DNA of 64,000 nucleotides from Campylobacter ureolyticus ACS-301-V-Sch3b (GCF_000413435.1 NZ_KE340326.1:551216-615215); one strand, 5' to 3'; positions 21,451 through 30,765 are shown, numbered from the stretch's first letter. Numbers and translations: made by a program. The notes: generated by a model from the letters alone, not told the origin.

Positions 21451-21888
21451 TTAAATTATTTCATTTTGTTTCCTTTTTGGTGTTATTGTTTCATTTTTAT
21501 ATCCGTAAATTTCATATGCTTTTTTGATAGCTTTTGCAGTTTCATATTGGAGTAAAAAGCTAGAAAACGAGCGAGAAAACCGAACAAAAATAATTAAAGA
21601 TATGATTGCACAAACTACATTTATGATAATCTCACCCTTATAAACGCAAATGGAGTAAAGCCCTACTATCGAAGCATAACTTAGATAAATCTTAGCAAAT
21701 TTGTGAAACACTTTTCCACTTACACAAAAAAGATAAAATAGATAAAACGCCAACAAATACACACTAAAAATCACAATGTGGCAAATTTCTTTATCTATAA
21801 AATAACTTCCGACAAAATTACTAAATAAGAGATGAAAATGAGCTATTTTGGCGTATAGAAATTTAAAAAAATGATCTAAATTTTCCAT
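21451..21888 (-). CDS. small multi-pass membrane protein
   Basis: This 145-residue protein has about three to four hydrophobic helices (IVIFSVYLLAFYLFYLF, IYLSYASIVGLYSI, IIINVVCAIISLIIFV) and a basic C-terminal tail. The start is ATG 21888, which overlaps the stop of the upstream gene as TAATG and follows GGGAGATA; a longer in-frame start is less likely. The overlap implies translational coupling with the cold-shock-domain membrane protein. The family is not recognised. Confidence 0.7.
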   Translation of the reverse strand: MENLDHFFKFLYAKIAHFHLLFSNFVGSYFIDKEICHIVIFSVYLLAFYLFYLFCVSGKVFHKFAKIYLSYASIVGLYSICVYKGEIIINVVCAIISLIIFVRFSRSFSSFLLQYETAKAIKKAYEIYGYKNETITPKRKQNEII

Positions 21889-22628
21889 TATATCTCCCTT
21901 AGCCAACTATCAAAATCTATACTAAGATCAAAGATATAAAGTGAGATTACCAAAGGTATAAGAGCCACAATGTAGCTTTCGCCTTTAGAGAACATAGTTA
22001 AAATAAGCAGTATAAAAACGGCCCAAAAAAGTATAGTTCCAAAGGTATTTGAGCTACTTTTTTGACTAAGTTCTTTTTTGACTACTCTTGCGATACTATC
22101 TATTTTTGCCTTTTTTTCTAACTGCTCTTTGGTTAGAGTAGTTTTATCAAGGGATTTTTTTGCTATAAAGGCAAGTCTTGCTTCAAAATTATGTATGGTA
22201 AAGTGATGAGTTCCACTGCCTGCATTTGAGTGCTCACTCCCTGTTGTTTGGAAATATCTCCTACCAAGAAGAGCATTTGCGCCTAAAATTTTAGCATATA
22301 TTTTAATGTTTTCTTTTGCGATGTTTGGATCTCCTCTGTCTGCAACACAGACGATAAAATTTGATAAATCCACCATCTCATAGCCATTAATATTATCTTT
22401 TTCAGTAGATATCACCTCATTTGGAATTTCATAAAAAAAGTTAGTCTCTAGCGTAATATCCTTTGCATAGTAGCCCTTTTTACTAAGTCCAGGCTCAAAT
22501 TTAACAAAATCGCCCACTTGAAACTCGCCACTAAAATCTTTTTTAGAAAAGTAGTAGTCGTTTTCATCCGTGCCACTTATAAATCCATAGCCACCGCTAT
22601 CAAGGTGAGTTTTTATAACTCCATTCAT
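21888..22628 (-). CDS. cold-shock-domain protein with YbjQ-like domain and membrane tail
   Basis: This 246-residue protein joins three parts. Residues about 1-60 are a cold-shock-type OB fold (GGYGFISG, DYYFSKKDF, GDFVKFEP). Residues about 85-160 resemble the YbjQ/heavy-metal-binding fold (ILGANALLGRRYFQTTG, then SGTHHFTIHNFEARLAF). Residues about 190-240 form two membrane helices (TILFWAVFILLILTMF and SYIVALIPLVISLYIF). A nucleic-acid-binding module anchored to the membrane would be unusual. The YbjQ-like call is tentative. The ATG follows an AAGGAAAAAT site, and the stop overlaps the next gene. Confidence 0.65.
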   Translation of the reverse strand: MNGVIKTHLDSGGYGFISGTDENDYYFSKKDFSGEFQVGDFVKFEPGLSKKGYYAKDITLETNFFYEIPNEVISTEKDNINGYEMVDLSNFIVCVADRGDPNIAKENIKIYAKILGANALLGRRYFQTTGSEHSNAGSGTHHFTIHNFEARLAFIAKKSLDKTTLTKEQLEKKAKIDSIARVVKKELSQKSSSNTFGTILFWAVFILLILTMFSKGESYIVALIPLVISLYIFDLSIDFDSWLREI

Positions 22629-22807
22629 ATTTTTCCTTTACAGTAAAGCCAAATTTATTATTTTAATCTAGGTATTATAACAGCTTATAGTTTTTTTAAA
22701 AATAAACAAAGCACCTCCCAAAGAAATCAAAACTTTTGCTCTGAATTTGAAGCTTAAAATAGCTTACTAATATCATAAAAGCGATGATTTCAATAAGAAG
22801 TGGTTTT

Positions 22808-23674
22808 TTATTTCTTTAATTTATTAAGGCAAGCATCCTCATAGTCTAAATCGCAAGCTTTGTCTAAATATTCCAAAGCCTTAGTAGAATTTGCAGCAAC
22901 ACCTTCACCTCTAGCAAATAGGCCACTAAGAAAATAACACCCAGATCCATCCTCTAAGTCGCAAGCCTTTTTAAAATTATCAAAAGCTTTTTTATAGTCT
23001 TTTTCTACACCTTTGCCCATATAGTAAAAACCCCCGACACTTGTGCACCCCTTAGCAACTTCGCCATTGCAAGCAATATCAAAATATTTAAGTGCTTTAT
23101 GTGTGTCTTGTTTTACCCCTTTACCATCTCTATATGCAACACCAAGATTAAAGCATCCTCTAGCTTCACCACCATCACAAGCTTTACTAAAATAGTCATT
23201 GGCTTTTTTATAGTCTTGTGTTATTTTATTACCATCATTATATAAACCTCCAAGACTAAAACAACTATCAACATAACCTTTATTGCAATTTGCTTCATAA
23301 TGCTCTACTGCTTTGCTATAATTTTGCTCCATCTCATAAACATATGCGATAAAATCGCATGCTATTAGATTGTCTTTTTGGCAACACATATTTAAATATT
23401 CATTCATTTTTTTCTTGTCTTTTTCTACACCAGAACCAGATAAATAAGCAAAACTAAGTTCAAAACAACTATCCATATTTCCTTTTTTGCACTCTTTTTC
23501 TAATTTATCAATATTAGGTTTTTCTATCTCAAATTTCATACTGTAATATAAGGCACAAAATAGTGAGGAAGTTCCTTTCTCGCACTCTTTTTTAATGATT
23601 TCCAAATTAGAATCATCTGCATTTAACACATTACCAAAAACCAAAACTAAAATTCCTAAAATAACTTTTTTCAT
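22808..23674 (-). CDS. Sel1-repeat (Hcp-like) periplasmic protein
   Basis: This 288-residue secreted protein has a signal peptide (MKKVILGILVLVFGNVLNA, about 1-19) and six or seven Sel1-like repeats of about 36 residues. Each repeat carries a paired Cys, as in Helicobacter Hcp proteins (YLSGSGVEKD, YNDGNKIT, YRDGKGVKQD, YYMGKGVEKD, FARGEGVAAN). Hcp proteins are disulfide-stapled solenoids that mediate protein contacts. The ligand here is unknown. A second such protein lies at 24121-25161 with an almost identical signal peptide, showing gene duplication. Confidence 0.85.
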   Translation of the reverse strand: MKKVILGILVLVFGNVLNADDSNLEIIKKECEKGTSSLFCALYYSMKFEIEKPNIDKLEKECKKGNMDSCFELSFAYLSGSGVEKDKKKMNEYLNMCCQKDNLIACDFIAYVYEMEQNYSKAVEHYEANCNKGYVDSCFSLGGLYNDGNKITQDYKKANDYFSKACDGGEARGCFNLGVAYRDGKGVKQDTHKALKYFDIACNGEVAKGCTSVGGFYYMGKGVEKDYKKAFDNFKKACDLEDGSGCYFLSGLFARGEGVAANSTKALEYLDKACDLDYEDACLNKLKK

Positions 23675-23726
23675 CTTTTCTCCTTTTTAAAATTTAACCC
23701 TTAAACAAAATGTCTATCTTGAAGTT

Positions 23727-24029
23727 TCATAAAACCAGATTTTCCTCGCCTAACTTGATGAAATTTAAGACATCAACCATTTTATAGTCATCAATCTCAT
23801 CTTTATCGATAGATATCACTATTTCATCAGAGGTTTTATACATAAAACTAGCTTTTAGCTTCACTTCTTTTGCATAGTAGCCCTTTTTACTAAGTCTAGG
23901 CTCAAATTTAACAAAATCGCCCACTTGAAACTCATCGCTAAAATCTTTTTTAGAAAAGTAGTAGTCGTTTTCATCACTGCCACTTATAAAGCCACCGCTA
24001 TCAAGGTAAGTTTTTATAAATCCATTCAT
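23727..24029 (-). pseudogene. truncated copy of the cold-shock-domain membrane protein
   Basis: This 100-codon ORF repeats the first ~80 residues of the protein at 21888-22628, with the same start and ribosome site. Within the OB fold the GGYGFISG motif has lost Tyr-Gly and reads GGFISG. It then stops after VLNFIKLGEENLVL, without the YbjQ-like and membrane parts. It may be a relic of tandem duplication with the neighbouring Sel1 gene. It could still encode a small protein, but the damaged RNA-binding motif argues against that. Confidence 0.65.
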
Positions 24030-24120
24030 ATTTTTCCTTTTATACTGCCTCATCACGTAAATAAAATAAATAAATTTAAGCTTCATACTCAAGTAAGAAG
24101 TTTTAAAAATTCTTTATGAT

Positions 24121-25161
24121 TTATTTTGTTATAGCTTTATAGTTTTGACAACCTATATTATTACCTAGTTTGCATGATTTATTAAAATACTCTTTTGAAA
24201 GCCTAATATCTTTTTCAACCTTTTTTCCATCACTATATAAAAAGCCTATCAAATTACATCCATAAGCATAACCGCCGGCACAAATTTTTTCAGATTCCTT
24301 AACTATTTCTTTATAATCTTGCGGAACTGTTCTCATTAATGTTCCCAAGATATAACTATTGGCAACCATATTGCCATTTGAAGATAAATTTTTTATATAC
24401 TCCCAAACTTCCTTTTTGTTTTTCAACCCTGTAGCTTTGGTTATTGTTTGGATATAATAATTGTCAGCATTTTTTCCACCTGTAAGCTTTTTTAATCCCG
24501 CATAGTATTTACAACTGTTTTCATGCCCAAGGCTGCAAGCTTTATTGTAGTATGATAAGGCCTTAATGTTGTCTTGATTGATACCGTCGCCTATCTCATA
24601 CATATATCCAAGGTTATAGCAGCCACTAGCAACATTTTTATTGCAAGCTATAGTAAAATACTCAAAAGCCTTTTTACTATTTTTCTCTACATGCTCACCT
24701 TCTGCATATATTGTACCAGCACTATCGCATGACATACCATCTTCCATTTCACAAGCTTTTTGATAATACTCTAAAGCTATTTTATAATCTTGTTTTACAC
24801 CTAAAGCATTATCATATAGCGAACCAATAGAGCCACAAGCAAGAGGCACTCCGCCATCACAAGCTATTTTAAAATAATCAAAAGCTTTTTTATAATCTAT
24901 ATCTACTCCATATCCAAGTTGATACGAGCTACCAACAAGAGCGCATCCCAGTATATGTCCACCATCGGCAGCTTTTTTTAAATACTTAAAAGCTTTTTCG
25001 TAATCAATTTTTACGCCTTGCCCACTGCCATAAATTTGACCAACTACAAAACAATTATCAATATTCCCATCTTCGCATTCTTTCTTTAAAAAATCAATAT
25101 TGTTTGCTAAAAGTCCATTGCCGAAAACCAAAACCAAAATTCCTAAAATAACTTTTTTCAT
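24121..25161 (-). CDS. Sel1-repeat (Hcp-like) periplasmic protein
   Basis: This 346-residue secreted protein has a signal peptide (MKKVILGILVLVFGNGLLA) and about eight Sel1-type repeats with regularly spaced Cys pairs (YGSGQGVKID, YQLGYGVDID, YDNALGVKQD, YAEGEHVEKN, YEIGDGINQD, YSDGKKVEKD). A non-repeat insertion (GGKNADNYYIQTITKATGL region) splits the solenoid. The ATG lies behind AAAAAAGAGAAAAA. It lies 12 bp after the lipoprotein gene at 25174 and shares its strand, so co-transcription is likely. The partner or ligand is unknown. Confidence 0.85.
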   Translation of the reverse strand: MKKVILGILVLVFGNGLLANNIDFLKKECEDGNIDNCFVVGQIYGSGQGVKIDYEKAFKYLKKAADGGHILGCALVGSSYQLGYGVDIDYKKAFDYFKIACDGGVPLACGSIGSLYDNALGVKQDYKIALEYYQKACEMEDGMSCDSAGTIYAEGEHVEKNSKKAFEYFTIACNKNVASGCYNLGYMYEIGDGINQDNIKALSYYNKACSLGHENSCKYYAGLKKLTGGKNADNYYIQTITKATGLKNKKEVWEYIKNLSSNGNMVANSYILGTLMRTVPQDYKEIVKESEKICAGGYAYGCNLIGFLYSDGKKVEKDIRLSKEYFNKSCKLGNNIGCQNYKAITK

Positions 25162-25173
25162 TTTTTCTCTTTT

Positions 25174-25803
25174 TTACTTAAATTCAGTTATAAAACCATT
25201 TGTAAGATAAGCGTTGCCTACTTGGTTTTCAACTTGTCTAGCCCAGTATTTAAATCCTACAAAACTTATCCTAGTGTTTGAGTATCCAAGCGATCTGCCG
25301 TAGTAGTGCATTCTAACAAGCACAGCTACCATTCTGCCATCTTTATCATACTCTATAAAGGCATTATCAAGGTTATATGCACTATCTAAATTTGCTAATT
25401 CCCAAGTTTTTGGAAGAGAGGCTGACATAATGGCATTTACATCTCTTTTATACATTTTTACGCTATTGCCGTTAGCTTTTGCATTGTTTATAAAAGTTTT
25501 TGCTATGTCATCGTCTGAGCTATCAAAATTTCCTAAATAAGCACTTTGTGCACTTCTTACACTATCATCAATGCTGCCTTTAATGCCTGATATGTAGTCT
25601 TGCACTCTTATAAAATCTTCATTAAACTCAACATATCTATGAGGCAAATCCCTTATAGCTAAATAGCTTTTTGCTAAAGATGGATTTTTTGACTCAGCTA
25701 TGATTTGTTCTGGGGTTTTAGGCTGAAAACAACCAACTAAAATAAAGCTTAATATTGCTAAGCCAAACATTGAAATAATTTTTTTTGAAATAAATTTTTT
25801 CAT
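25174..25803 (-). CDS. lipoprotein of unknown function
   Basis: This 209-residue protein has a lipoprotein signal (lipobox LVGC, Cys25). The mature part has a helical first half (NPSLAKSYLAIRDLPHRYVEF, split by a charged segment) and a C-terminal beta-rich part (MVAVLVRMHYYGRSLGYSNT, FVGFKYWARQVE). No domain is recognised. It follows the membrane-anchored gene at 25828 by 24 bp and precedes a Sel1 gene by 12 bp, so it sits in the middle of an envelope operon. It starts at an ATG after GGAGAAAAA. Confidence 0.75.
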   Translation of the reverse strand: MKKFISKKIISMFGLAILSFILVGCFQPKTPEQIIAESKNPSLAKSYLAIRDLPHRYVEFNEDFIRVQDYISGIKGSIDDSVRSAQSAYLGNFDSSDDDIAKTFINNAKANGNSVKMYKRDVNAIMSASLPKTWELANLDSAYNLDNAFIEYDKDGRMVAVLVRMHYYGRSLGYSNTRISFVGFKYWARQVENQVGNAYLTNGFITEFK

Positions 25804-25827
25804 TTTTTCTCCTTTGGTTTTAAAGGT

Positions 25828-26499
25828 TTATCTTAAATCTTCTAAATTAAAAGATGTCTGAGTCCAAATTTCACCCCTTCCATTATCAAAAATTTTATAA
25901 TAAATTTTGTTTAAATTCACGCCTCCAAACATAGCCATCATGTTTTGTGAAGCTTCTCGTTGCTCTAAAAATTTATTATAATCATCTAAGGTTTTAAATC
26001 TATCATCAAAACTTTTGGGGTTTTTGTTATCAAAATCAAGCATATTATTCATATTGAAAAATATTCTCATGCCATAATTTGTAATGTTCTCACCAACATA
26101 GTTATAAGACTCAAATTTTTTCTTAGCTTCATCGAGTGAGTTTGCACTCAAATCATAATCAAAGTCTATACTACAAACTGAACTTTTTGAAGATGAGTCT
26201 AGTTTAAAAAGAGATCTTTTTATGGTTGCCACATCGCCAAGTTTTGGTAAAAACTCACTTTGAAATGAGCCAATACTATTTTCATCACAACTATTTCCTT
26301 TAAATGCTAAACACAAAGCTGAAATTTGAGCGTAGTCAGTATCGCAGTCATAAGGCTTTGATAAGACGCTTTCTACTGATAAATTTTTCAAATAAAATTT
26401 AATTTCTTCAAAAGTCATCTTCCCAGTAAAAAATTGATAACCAAAATAAATAGCCGCTATAACAACAGCACTAAATATAAACTCTAAAATACTTTTCAT
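25828..26499 (-). CDS. membrane-anchored protein of unknown function
   Basis: This 223-residue protein has one N-terminal hydrophobic segment (FIFSAVVIAAIYFGYQFF, about residues 7-24) without a clear cleavage site, so it is probably anchored with the rest in the periplasm. Four Cys lie in the first half (YDCDTDY, SALCLAF, NSCDENS, SSVCSIDF), suggesting disulfides. No domain is recognised. It is 12 bp after the membrane protein gene at 26512 in the same operon. Confidence 0.7.
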   Translation of the reverse strand: MKSILEFIFSAVVIAAIYFGYQFFTGKMTFEEIKFYLKNLSVESVLSKPYDCDTDYAQISALCLAFKGNSCDENSIGSFQSEFLPKLGDVATIKRSLFKLDSSSKSSVCSIDFDYDLSANSLDEAKKKFESYNYVGENITNYGMRIFFNMNNMLDFDNKNPKSFDDRFKTLDDYNKFLEQREASQNMMAMFGGVNLNKIYYKIFDNGRGEIWTQTSFNLEDLR

Positions 26500-26511
26500 A
26501 TCGTTTTCCTT

Positions 26512-27159
26512 TTAAAAAAATATACCACCTATAAGGGCAAAAAATGCACCTATAAGGAAAAATGGTATTGCAGTTAATATAAACGAAAAAGCATTGAAAC
26601 TATCACTATTTTCTACGACTGATACAAACTCGTCATAATTGCTTGCTCCGCCTGTGAAAGCATCATAACCAGCTACGCAAAGTAGAACTATGTTTGCTGC
26701 GATAAAGAGATATAGAAAGCTTCTGTTTGGCTTTAAGGCTTCATCATTTTCTAAATTTAGTTTTTCAACAAAGCTTTTGCATACTACAAATTTAGCACGA
26801 CCTCCATACCATATTGGAAAGATCATAAAACTTAAAAGTATCCAAAAAAGTATAAAATCGGTTTCATTTCCAGGATTAGTTCCTTTGTAACCTATCCACA
26901 CTAGAAAAAGAACAACATAACAAAAGCTTTTAATAGCTCCTCTATATAGTAAAAACCACTGTGGTCCTAAAAAACTAGATAAAAATGCTGTCCAACTCCA
27001 AGTCATTTTCTCTTTAAGCTTCTCACCTTTTCCGGCCTCAAAAAACTTCTCGCAAGCCTTTGCATAGCTCTCTACACTTTTTGAACCGTTTAAATAAATA
27101 GATAGCTTTTCTCTTAAAAGCTTAGGATCGCTTAAAATTTGTTTTGAATACTCAGTCAC
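26512..27159 (-). CDS. DUF2628-like membrane protein
   Basis: This 215-residue protein has a cytoplasmic N-terminal helical region followed by about five hydrophobic segments. The segment MTWSWTAFLSSFLGPQWFLL and the following YRGAIKSFCY match the DUF2628 pattern (W.WAAF.FG..W..YR). DUF2628 proteins are small membrane proteins without a known reaction. It is the first gene of the envelope cluster; the ATG follows AAGGAGGAACTG. The promoter should lie in the 305-bp gap upstream. Confidence 0.75.
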   Translation of the reverse strand: MTEYSKQILSDPKLLREKLSIYLNGSKSVESYAKACEKFFEAGKGEKLKEKMTWSWTAFLSSFLGPQWFLLYRGAIKSFCYVVLFLVWIGYKGTNPGNETDFILFWILLSFMIFPIWYGGRAKFVVCKSFVEKLNLENDEALKPNRSFLYLFIAANIVLLCVAGYDAFTGGASNYDEFVSVVENSDSFNAFSFILTAIPFFLIGAFFALIGGIFF

Positions 27160-27464
27160 AGTTCCTCCTTTTTTTGTAACTTAATTAAGATTTAACTAAG
27201 AAATTATATAAATTTCAAAGTCCAAATTTTGTCTTTTTGCTATTTTATTAGCTAACCAAATGAAAATTTAGTAAGATATTTATATTGATTAGCAATTTTA
27301 CAATAACTATTCTTATGATTAACTTTTACTATGGTAGATATTCTTTTTAATTTTAGAATTTGTGTTTTTTGGTTTAAATTTATTAAAAAATTAATGCAGT
27401 TAAGGTAAATAAATATAAATTTAAGAGTATGCAAAGCACACTCTTAAATTGTATAGTATAAGCT
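27160..27464. other. gap upstream of the envelope cluster
   Basis: These 305 bp are AT-rich and probably hold the promoter for the cluster. A short minus-strand frame inside (27252-27434) lacks a ribosome site and looks spurious. Nothing else is seen. Confidence 0.5.
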
Positions 27465-28088
27465 TTATAGCCTGTTTATTACAGCCATAAAACGTTTATA
27501 ATCATTTATTTTGTAAGCTTTTATCCACTTTATTACTTGATTGTCTAGGATCTTATATTCATATATTGCAAATAAACTAGATAAATCTCCAGCCTTACAA
27601 GACTGGCTTAGCGATTTTGCTTTATCTTTTATTTTTTCTAGTGGATTCTTAATCCCTAGCTCATTTTCAAAGCGATAAAACGCTTCTTTAAAAAAAGAAT
27701 TTATCATGGTAATTTGTTTTTTATTTAGCCATTCTGGTGTATAAAGTACTATTTTTTTATTATTGCCATCTTTATCCTTGACATTAAAGTGCCTTTTCTT
27801 TACTGTAAAATTAGCACTTAATTTGTCAGTTTGCTTTTGATTGTTAGGGATTTTAAAATCTGCAATATTATCGTGCCTTGTTGTTATGGATAAGAGCTGA
27901 TTTATTGGCGTTATGGGTGTAACTACAGTGTTATAAAGCATTGGAATAATAATCATATTGCTAAAATTATCATCTGTAAATAATTCAAGCTTAAACTCTT
28001 TATTAGTAGGCGTAATTTTATTCAACGCCGCACCGAAATTTTCTATAGGCAAAGTTTTTATTTGCTCATTGTTGTGATATGATTTCAT
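27465..28088 (-). CDS. hypothetical protein
   Basis: This is a 207-residue cytoplasmic protein with no signal peptide or membrane segment, and no family I recognise. The N-terminal half is beta-like (EFKLELFTDDNFSNMIIIPM), then comes a basic segment (KKRHFNVKDKDGNNKKIVLY) and a helical C-terminal half. The ATG follows AAAGGATGAGAT. The codon use and the good ribosome site suggest a real gene. An inverted repeat at 28118-28145 lies about 30 bp upstream of the start and could be its operator. Confidence 0.6.
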   Translation of the reverse strand: MKSYHNNEQIKTLPIENFGAALNKITPTNKEFKLELFTDDNFSNMIIIPMLYNTVVTPITPINQLLSITTRHDNIADFKIPNNQKQTDKLSANFTVKKRHFNVKDKDGNNKKIVLYTPEWLNKKQITMINSFFKEAFYRFENELGIKNPLEKIKDKAKSLSQSCKAGDLSSLFAIYEYKILDNQVIKWIKAYKINDYKRFMAVINRL

Positions 28089-29062
28089 ATCTCATCCTTT
28101 TTAATGTTTTAAATGTTATAACACCTATAGTTTTAAAAGTGTTATGACTCTTTTGTTAGTATTTATCTTATCATCTAAAATAAGATTTTATACAACTATT
28201 TAATCCATAGAACAAAACAATATATTTAATGCTATGTACTATGATTTTTTCTTTGTTAATTTCCCTAAAAGGGAACTAGAGTTTTTATTAAGCATTTCTA
28301 GCTTTAAATGAAGCAAAATAGAAATCTTTGCAATATTTTTATCCTTATCGCCAAATAGTGGCTGGTAAAATTTATATTTTTGTTATATGCTAAAAAATAA
28401 AAAATATCTTGGTAACACTATAAATCATTGATAGAAATTTAAAAAAGTAGTTGTTTTGATATAGTGTATAGTTAAAATGCATGGTAGTGACTTTTAAGAG
28501 AAATTTATAAAAAGCTACAAATCTTTGTGTTATTATATGTTGCAATTTGATAAAAGTAAATTAGCGGCTAAGTCAGCTAAAATTTGACACAAAAAATTTA
28601 TGTCAATTTTTAAAATGTAAGAAATTTAATAAATATTGCCTTTTGAAGTAAGCATTCCAAACTCAACTAAATTTGCATTGGAGTTTTAAAAAACTCTCGC
28701 CAAAAATCTCTATAAAGCTAGATTTAAAAAATACAAAGATAAATAAAGGTATATAGTCTCTCATATAATACTACTTATGATAAATTTTATAGTGTTTGGC
28801 ATTAATATGCGTGGAAATTTAGAGCATTTAATTTGTCTATAATAATAACTATCTTTGTACAATTTTTTGCGTTTAATCAAGTTTTTTTGATTATATTTGC
28901 TTGTCTTTTGAAACATCAATACTATAAATTTATAAAAAATGCATTAAGCCAGAGATATAGATGTAGTATTTCTTTTGGTAAATATTGTTTTAGTAGATTG
29001 ATAACAAGGCGTAATTGTAATATAAATACTCTTATAAAAAACTTTACCGTAGGAAATAATAA
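28089..29062. other. non-coding gap with inverted repeats and an orphan reading-frame piece
   Basis: No intact gene is seen in 974 bp. ATAACAC/GTGTTAT (28118-28124 with 28139-28145) lies upstream of the 27465 gene. TAAAATTTGACA/TGTCAATTTTTA (28578-28589 with 28601-28612) is a second hairpin or operator. On the minus strand a startless 40-odd-codon frame (about 28247-28390; YQPLFGDKDKN, HLKLEMLNKN) reads like protein and may be a gene remnant. The rest is plain AT-rich sequence. Confidence 0.45.
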
Positions 29063-29437
29063 ATGCTTCAACTACCGCAAATCACAACAAAACAAGAAGA
29101 GGAGATGTTTCTATCAACTGTTGCTAAAAATGTAAAAGAAATTAGATCAAGCAAAGGCATTACTCAACTTGAAGCAGCTCTTGGCATAGGAATGGCATCT
29201 CAAGGCTCTTATGCAAACATGGAAAACTGCTCTAAAGATAAGAGATTTAATACCATCCATCTTTTTAAACTTAGTAAACTTTTTGGAGTGGATATAAGAG
29301 AGTTTTTTGTTTTACCAGAAGTATTGGCACCAAGTTCTTTTCTTAATCATAAAATAGAAATTAACTTCGTAGAAGAAGATGAGTTTGATAGTCCGTATGA
29401 TACAAATTTTAAAAAATCTAAAGAAACTAAATCTTAA
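29063..29437 (+). CDS. XRE-family helix-turn-helix regulator
   Basis: This 124-residue protein has an XRE/Cro-type HTH at about residues 20-75 (NVKEIRSSKGITQLEAAL, then SQGSYANMENCSKD, IHLFKLSKLFGVDIREFF). The acidic C-terminal tail (NFVEEDEFDSPYD) is short and has no known domain. Such proteins often repress island excision or transfer genes. The ATG follows GTAGGAAATAATAA. It stands alone on the plus strand, with inverted repeats in the gap upstream as possible operators. The target is unknown. Confidence 0.85.
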   Translation: MLQLPQITTKQEEEMFLSTVAKNVKEIRSSKGITQLEAALGIGMASQGSYANMENCSKDKRFNTIHLFKLSKLFGVDIREFFVLPEVLAPSSFLNHKIEINFVEEDEFDSPYDTNFKKSKETKS

Positions 29438-29830
29438 TTGTAGTAAATTTTAAAAAGTAGTAAAGAGTTTTTTGCAAATATTAAAAAGCTTAACTGAAAT
29501 ATTTATTGCTATAAATTTATTTGTTTTTTATAGCCAGTTTATAATTTTATAGTATTTTTATTGTTATTTATACTAATTATATATCTAGCATTATTGAAAT
29601 TTTTAATTATTTTACCTCCTTTTATCATATTTTTTTGCCAAGTATGATTGTTAAATTTTTAAAAACTTGGCAATATGATTTAGCCTAACTCAAGTATATA
29701 TGAACTGTGCCGTCTTATGGCTTTAATGAGCATATACGGCATAAATAACGCCATTCATATTTACTATTTATAAATTTGAAGCTACGATATGGCTTACAAA
29801 TTTTTTGCTAGACTGTGAGTTTTTATACAT
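29438..29830. other. gap with nothing recognised
   Basis: These 393 bp contain no supported gene. GCCGT...ACGGC-like short inverted sequences occur around 29709-29740 but lack a clear stem or T tract. Confidence 0.5.
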
Positions 29831-30031
29831 TCACCCATTAGTTTTAGAACAGCTAGTAAGAGAGTTAAAATACTCCAAAACCTCATCTCTTTTAAAAAGT
29901 GTTATTCCGCCTGTAAGCTTGTAGGTTTTTAATTTTTCTTCTTTTACTAGCTTCCAAACGGTAGTTTTGCATATTGAACAAAGTTTTGCGACATCGCCAA
30001 CTCTTATATATACAGGATTTTCAACAATCAT
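29831..30031 (-). CDS. excisionase/AlpA-like helix-turn-helix protein
   Basis: This 66-residue protein is almost entirely a winged-HTH of the HTH_17/AlpA type (IRVGDVAKLCSICKTTVWKL, then KTYKLTGGITLFKRDEVLEY). In integrative elements such proteins act as recombination directionality factors or activate integrase expression. It lies about 730 bp beyond the integrase on the same strand. The ATG follows AAGGGAGACGAC. Xis function is inferred from size, fold and place; it could be a plain regulator. Confidence 0.75.
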   Translation of the reverse strand: MIVENPVYIRVGDVAKLCSICKTTVWKLVKEEKLKTYKLTGGITLFKRDEVLEYFNSLTSCSKTNG

Positions 30032-30765
30032 GTCGTCTCCCTTTTATAATGTATTTCTAAGAAGAAGAATATTTTTAAAACTTATGCGTTTCAAAAACTT
30101 TTTTCTTTTTAGTTGGAGATGTTTTATGTTTAAAAAAGTTTATTTGAGCCGATATGAATTTATTTGGACAAACATTGTTTAAAATAAAAAACTTGATTTC
30201 GTTGATATATACAAATTTAATGATGAAAATTTCAAAAAATGAAAAAATAAAATAATCGTAAATAAGGCATATAGCGTGCTTTGACGCATAAATTTACAAA
30301 TAGTAATATGAAAAATAAAATTAGTTTATTTGCTGCATAAACATTAAATTACATGTGAGGTTTATAGTAAAATGAGAATTTATAAACATAATTATGAACT
30401 AAATATAGAAAAATTTAAGCTAGCTTAGTTTTATAAAATACGATGAAAGTCCTATATTACCAGCTTTTAATCATTTTATTGTTTTTGTCAAAAAGCGATG
30501 AATAATAATAAAATAAATTTTGAAAAAAGTCTTAAAATACGATTTTAAGAGGATTATGATAAGTTTTATTTGTAGGTTTGAGAATAAAATATATAGATAA
30601 TGAATTTAGAATTAAAAAAATCATATATAAGACATAAATAATGAGTTTATCTAGAAAAATTTGGGAAATTTGTATTTGTAAATATTAAATAATTTTTTAT
30701 AAAAAATACCAACAACAAAAAATATTAAAAAAAACAAACAAATTTTTTAAAACAACACTATAGCC
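30032..30765. other. AT-rich gap between xis-like gene and integrase
   Basis: These 734 bp hold no ORF with a good start. Short fragments on the plus strand (for example 30126-30182) lack support. Some decayed coding sequence is possible but none could be identified. Confidence 0.45.

Noticed and set aside
27252..27434. 60-residue minus-strand ORF
   Set aside because: It is low complexity with no ribosome site, sitting in a promoter region.
28833..29135. 100-residue plus-strand ORF before the XRE gene
   Set aside because: It overlaps the XRE gene in another frame, has no ribosome site and shows no domain pattern.
29967..30182. 71-residue plus-strand ORF opposite the xis-like gene
   Set aside because: It is an antisense shadow of the HTH gene with no ribosome site.
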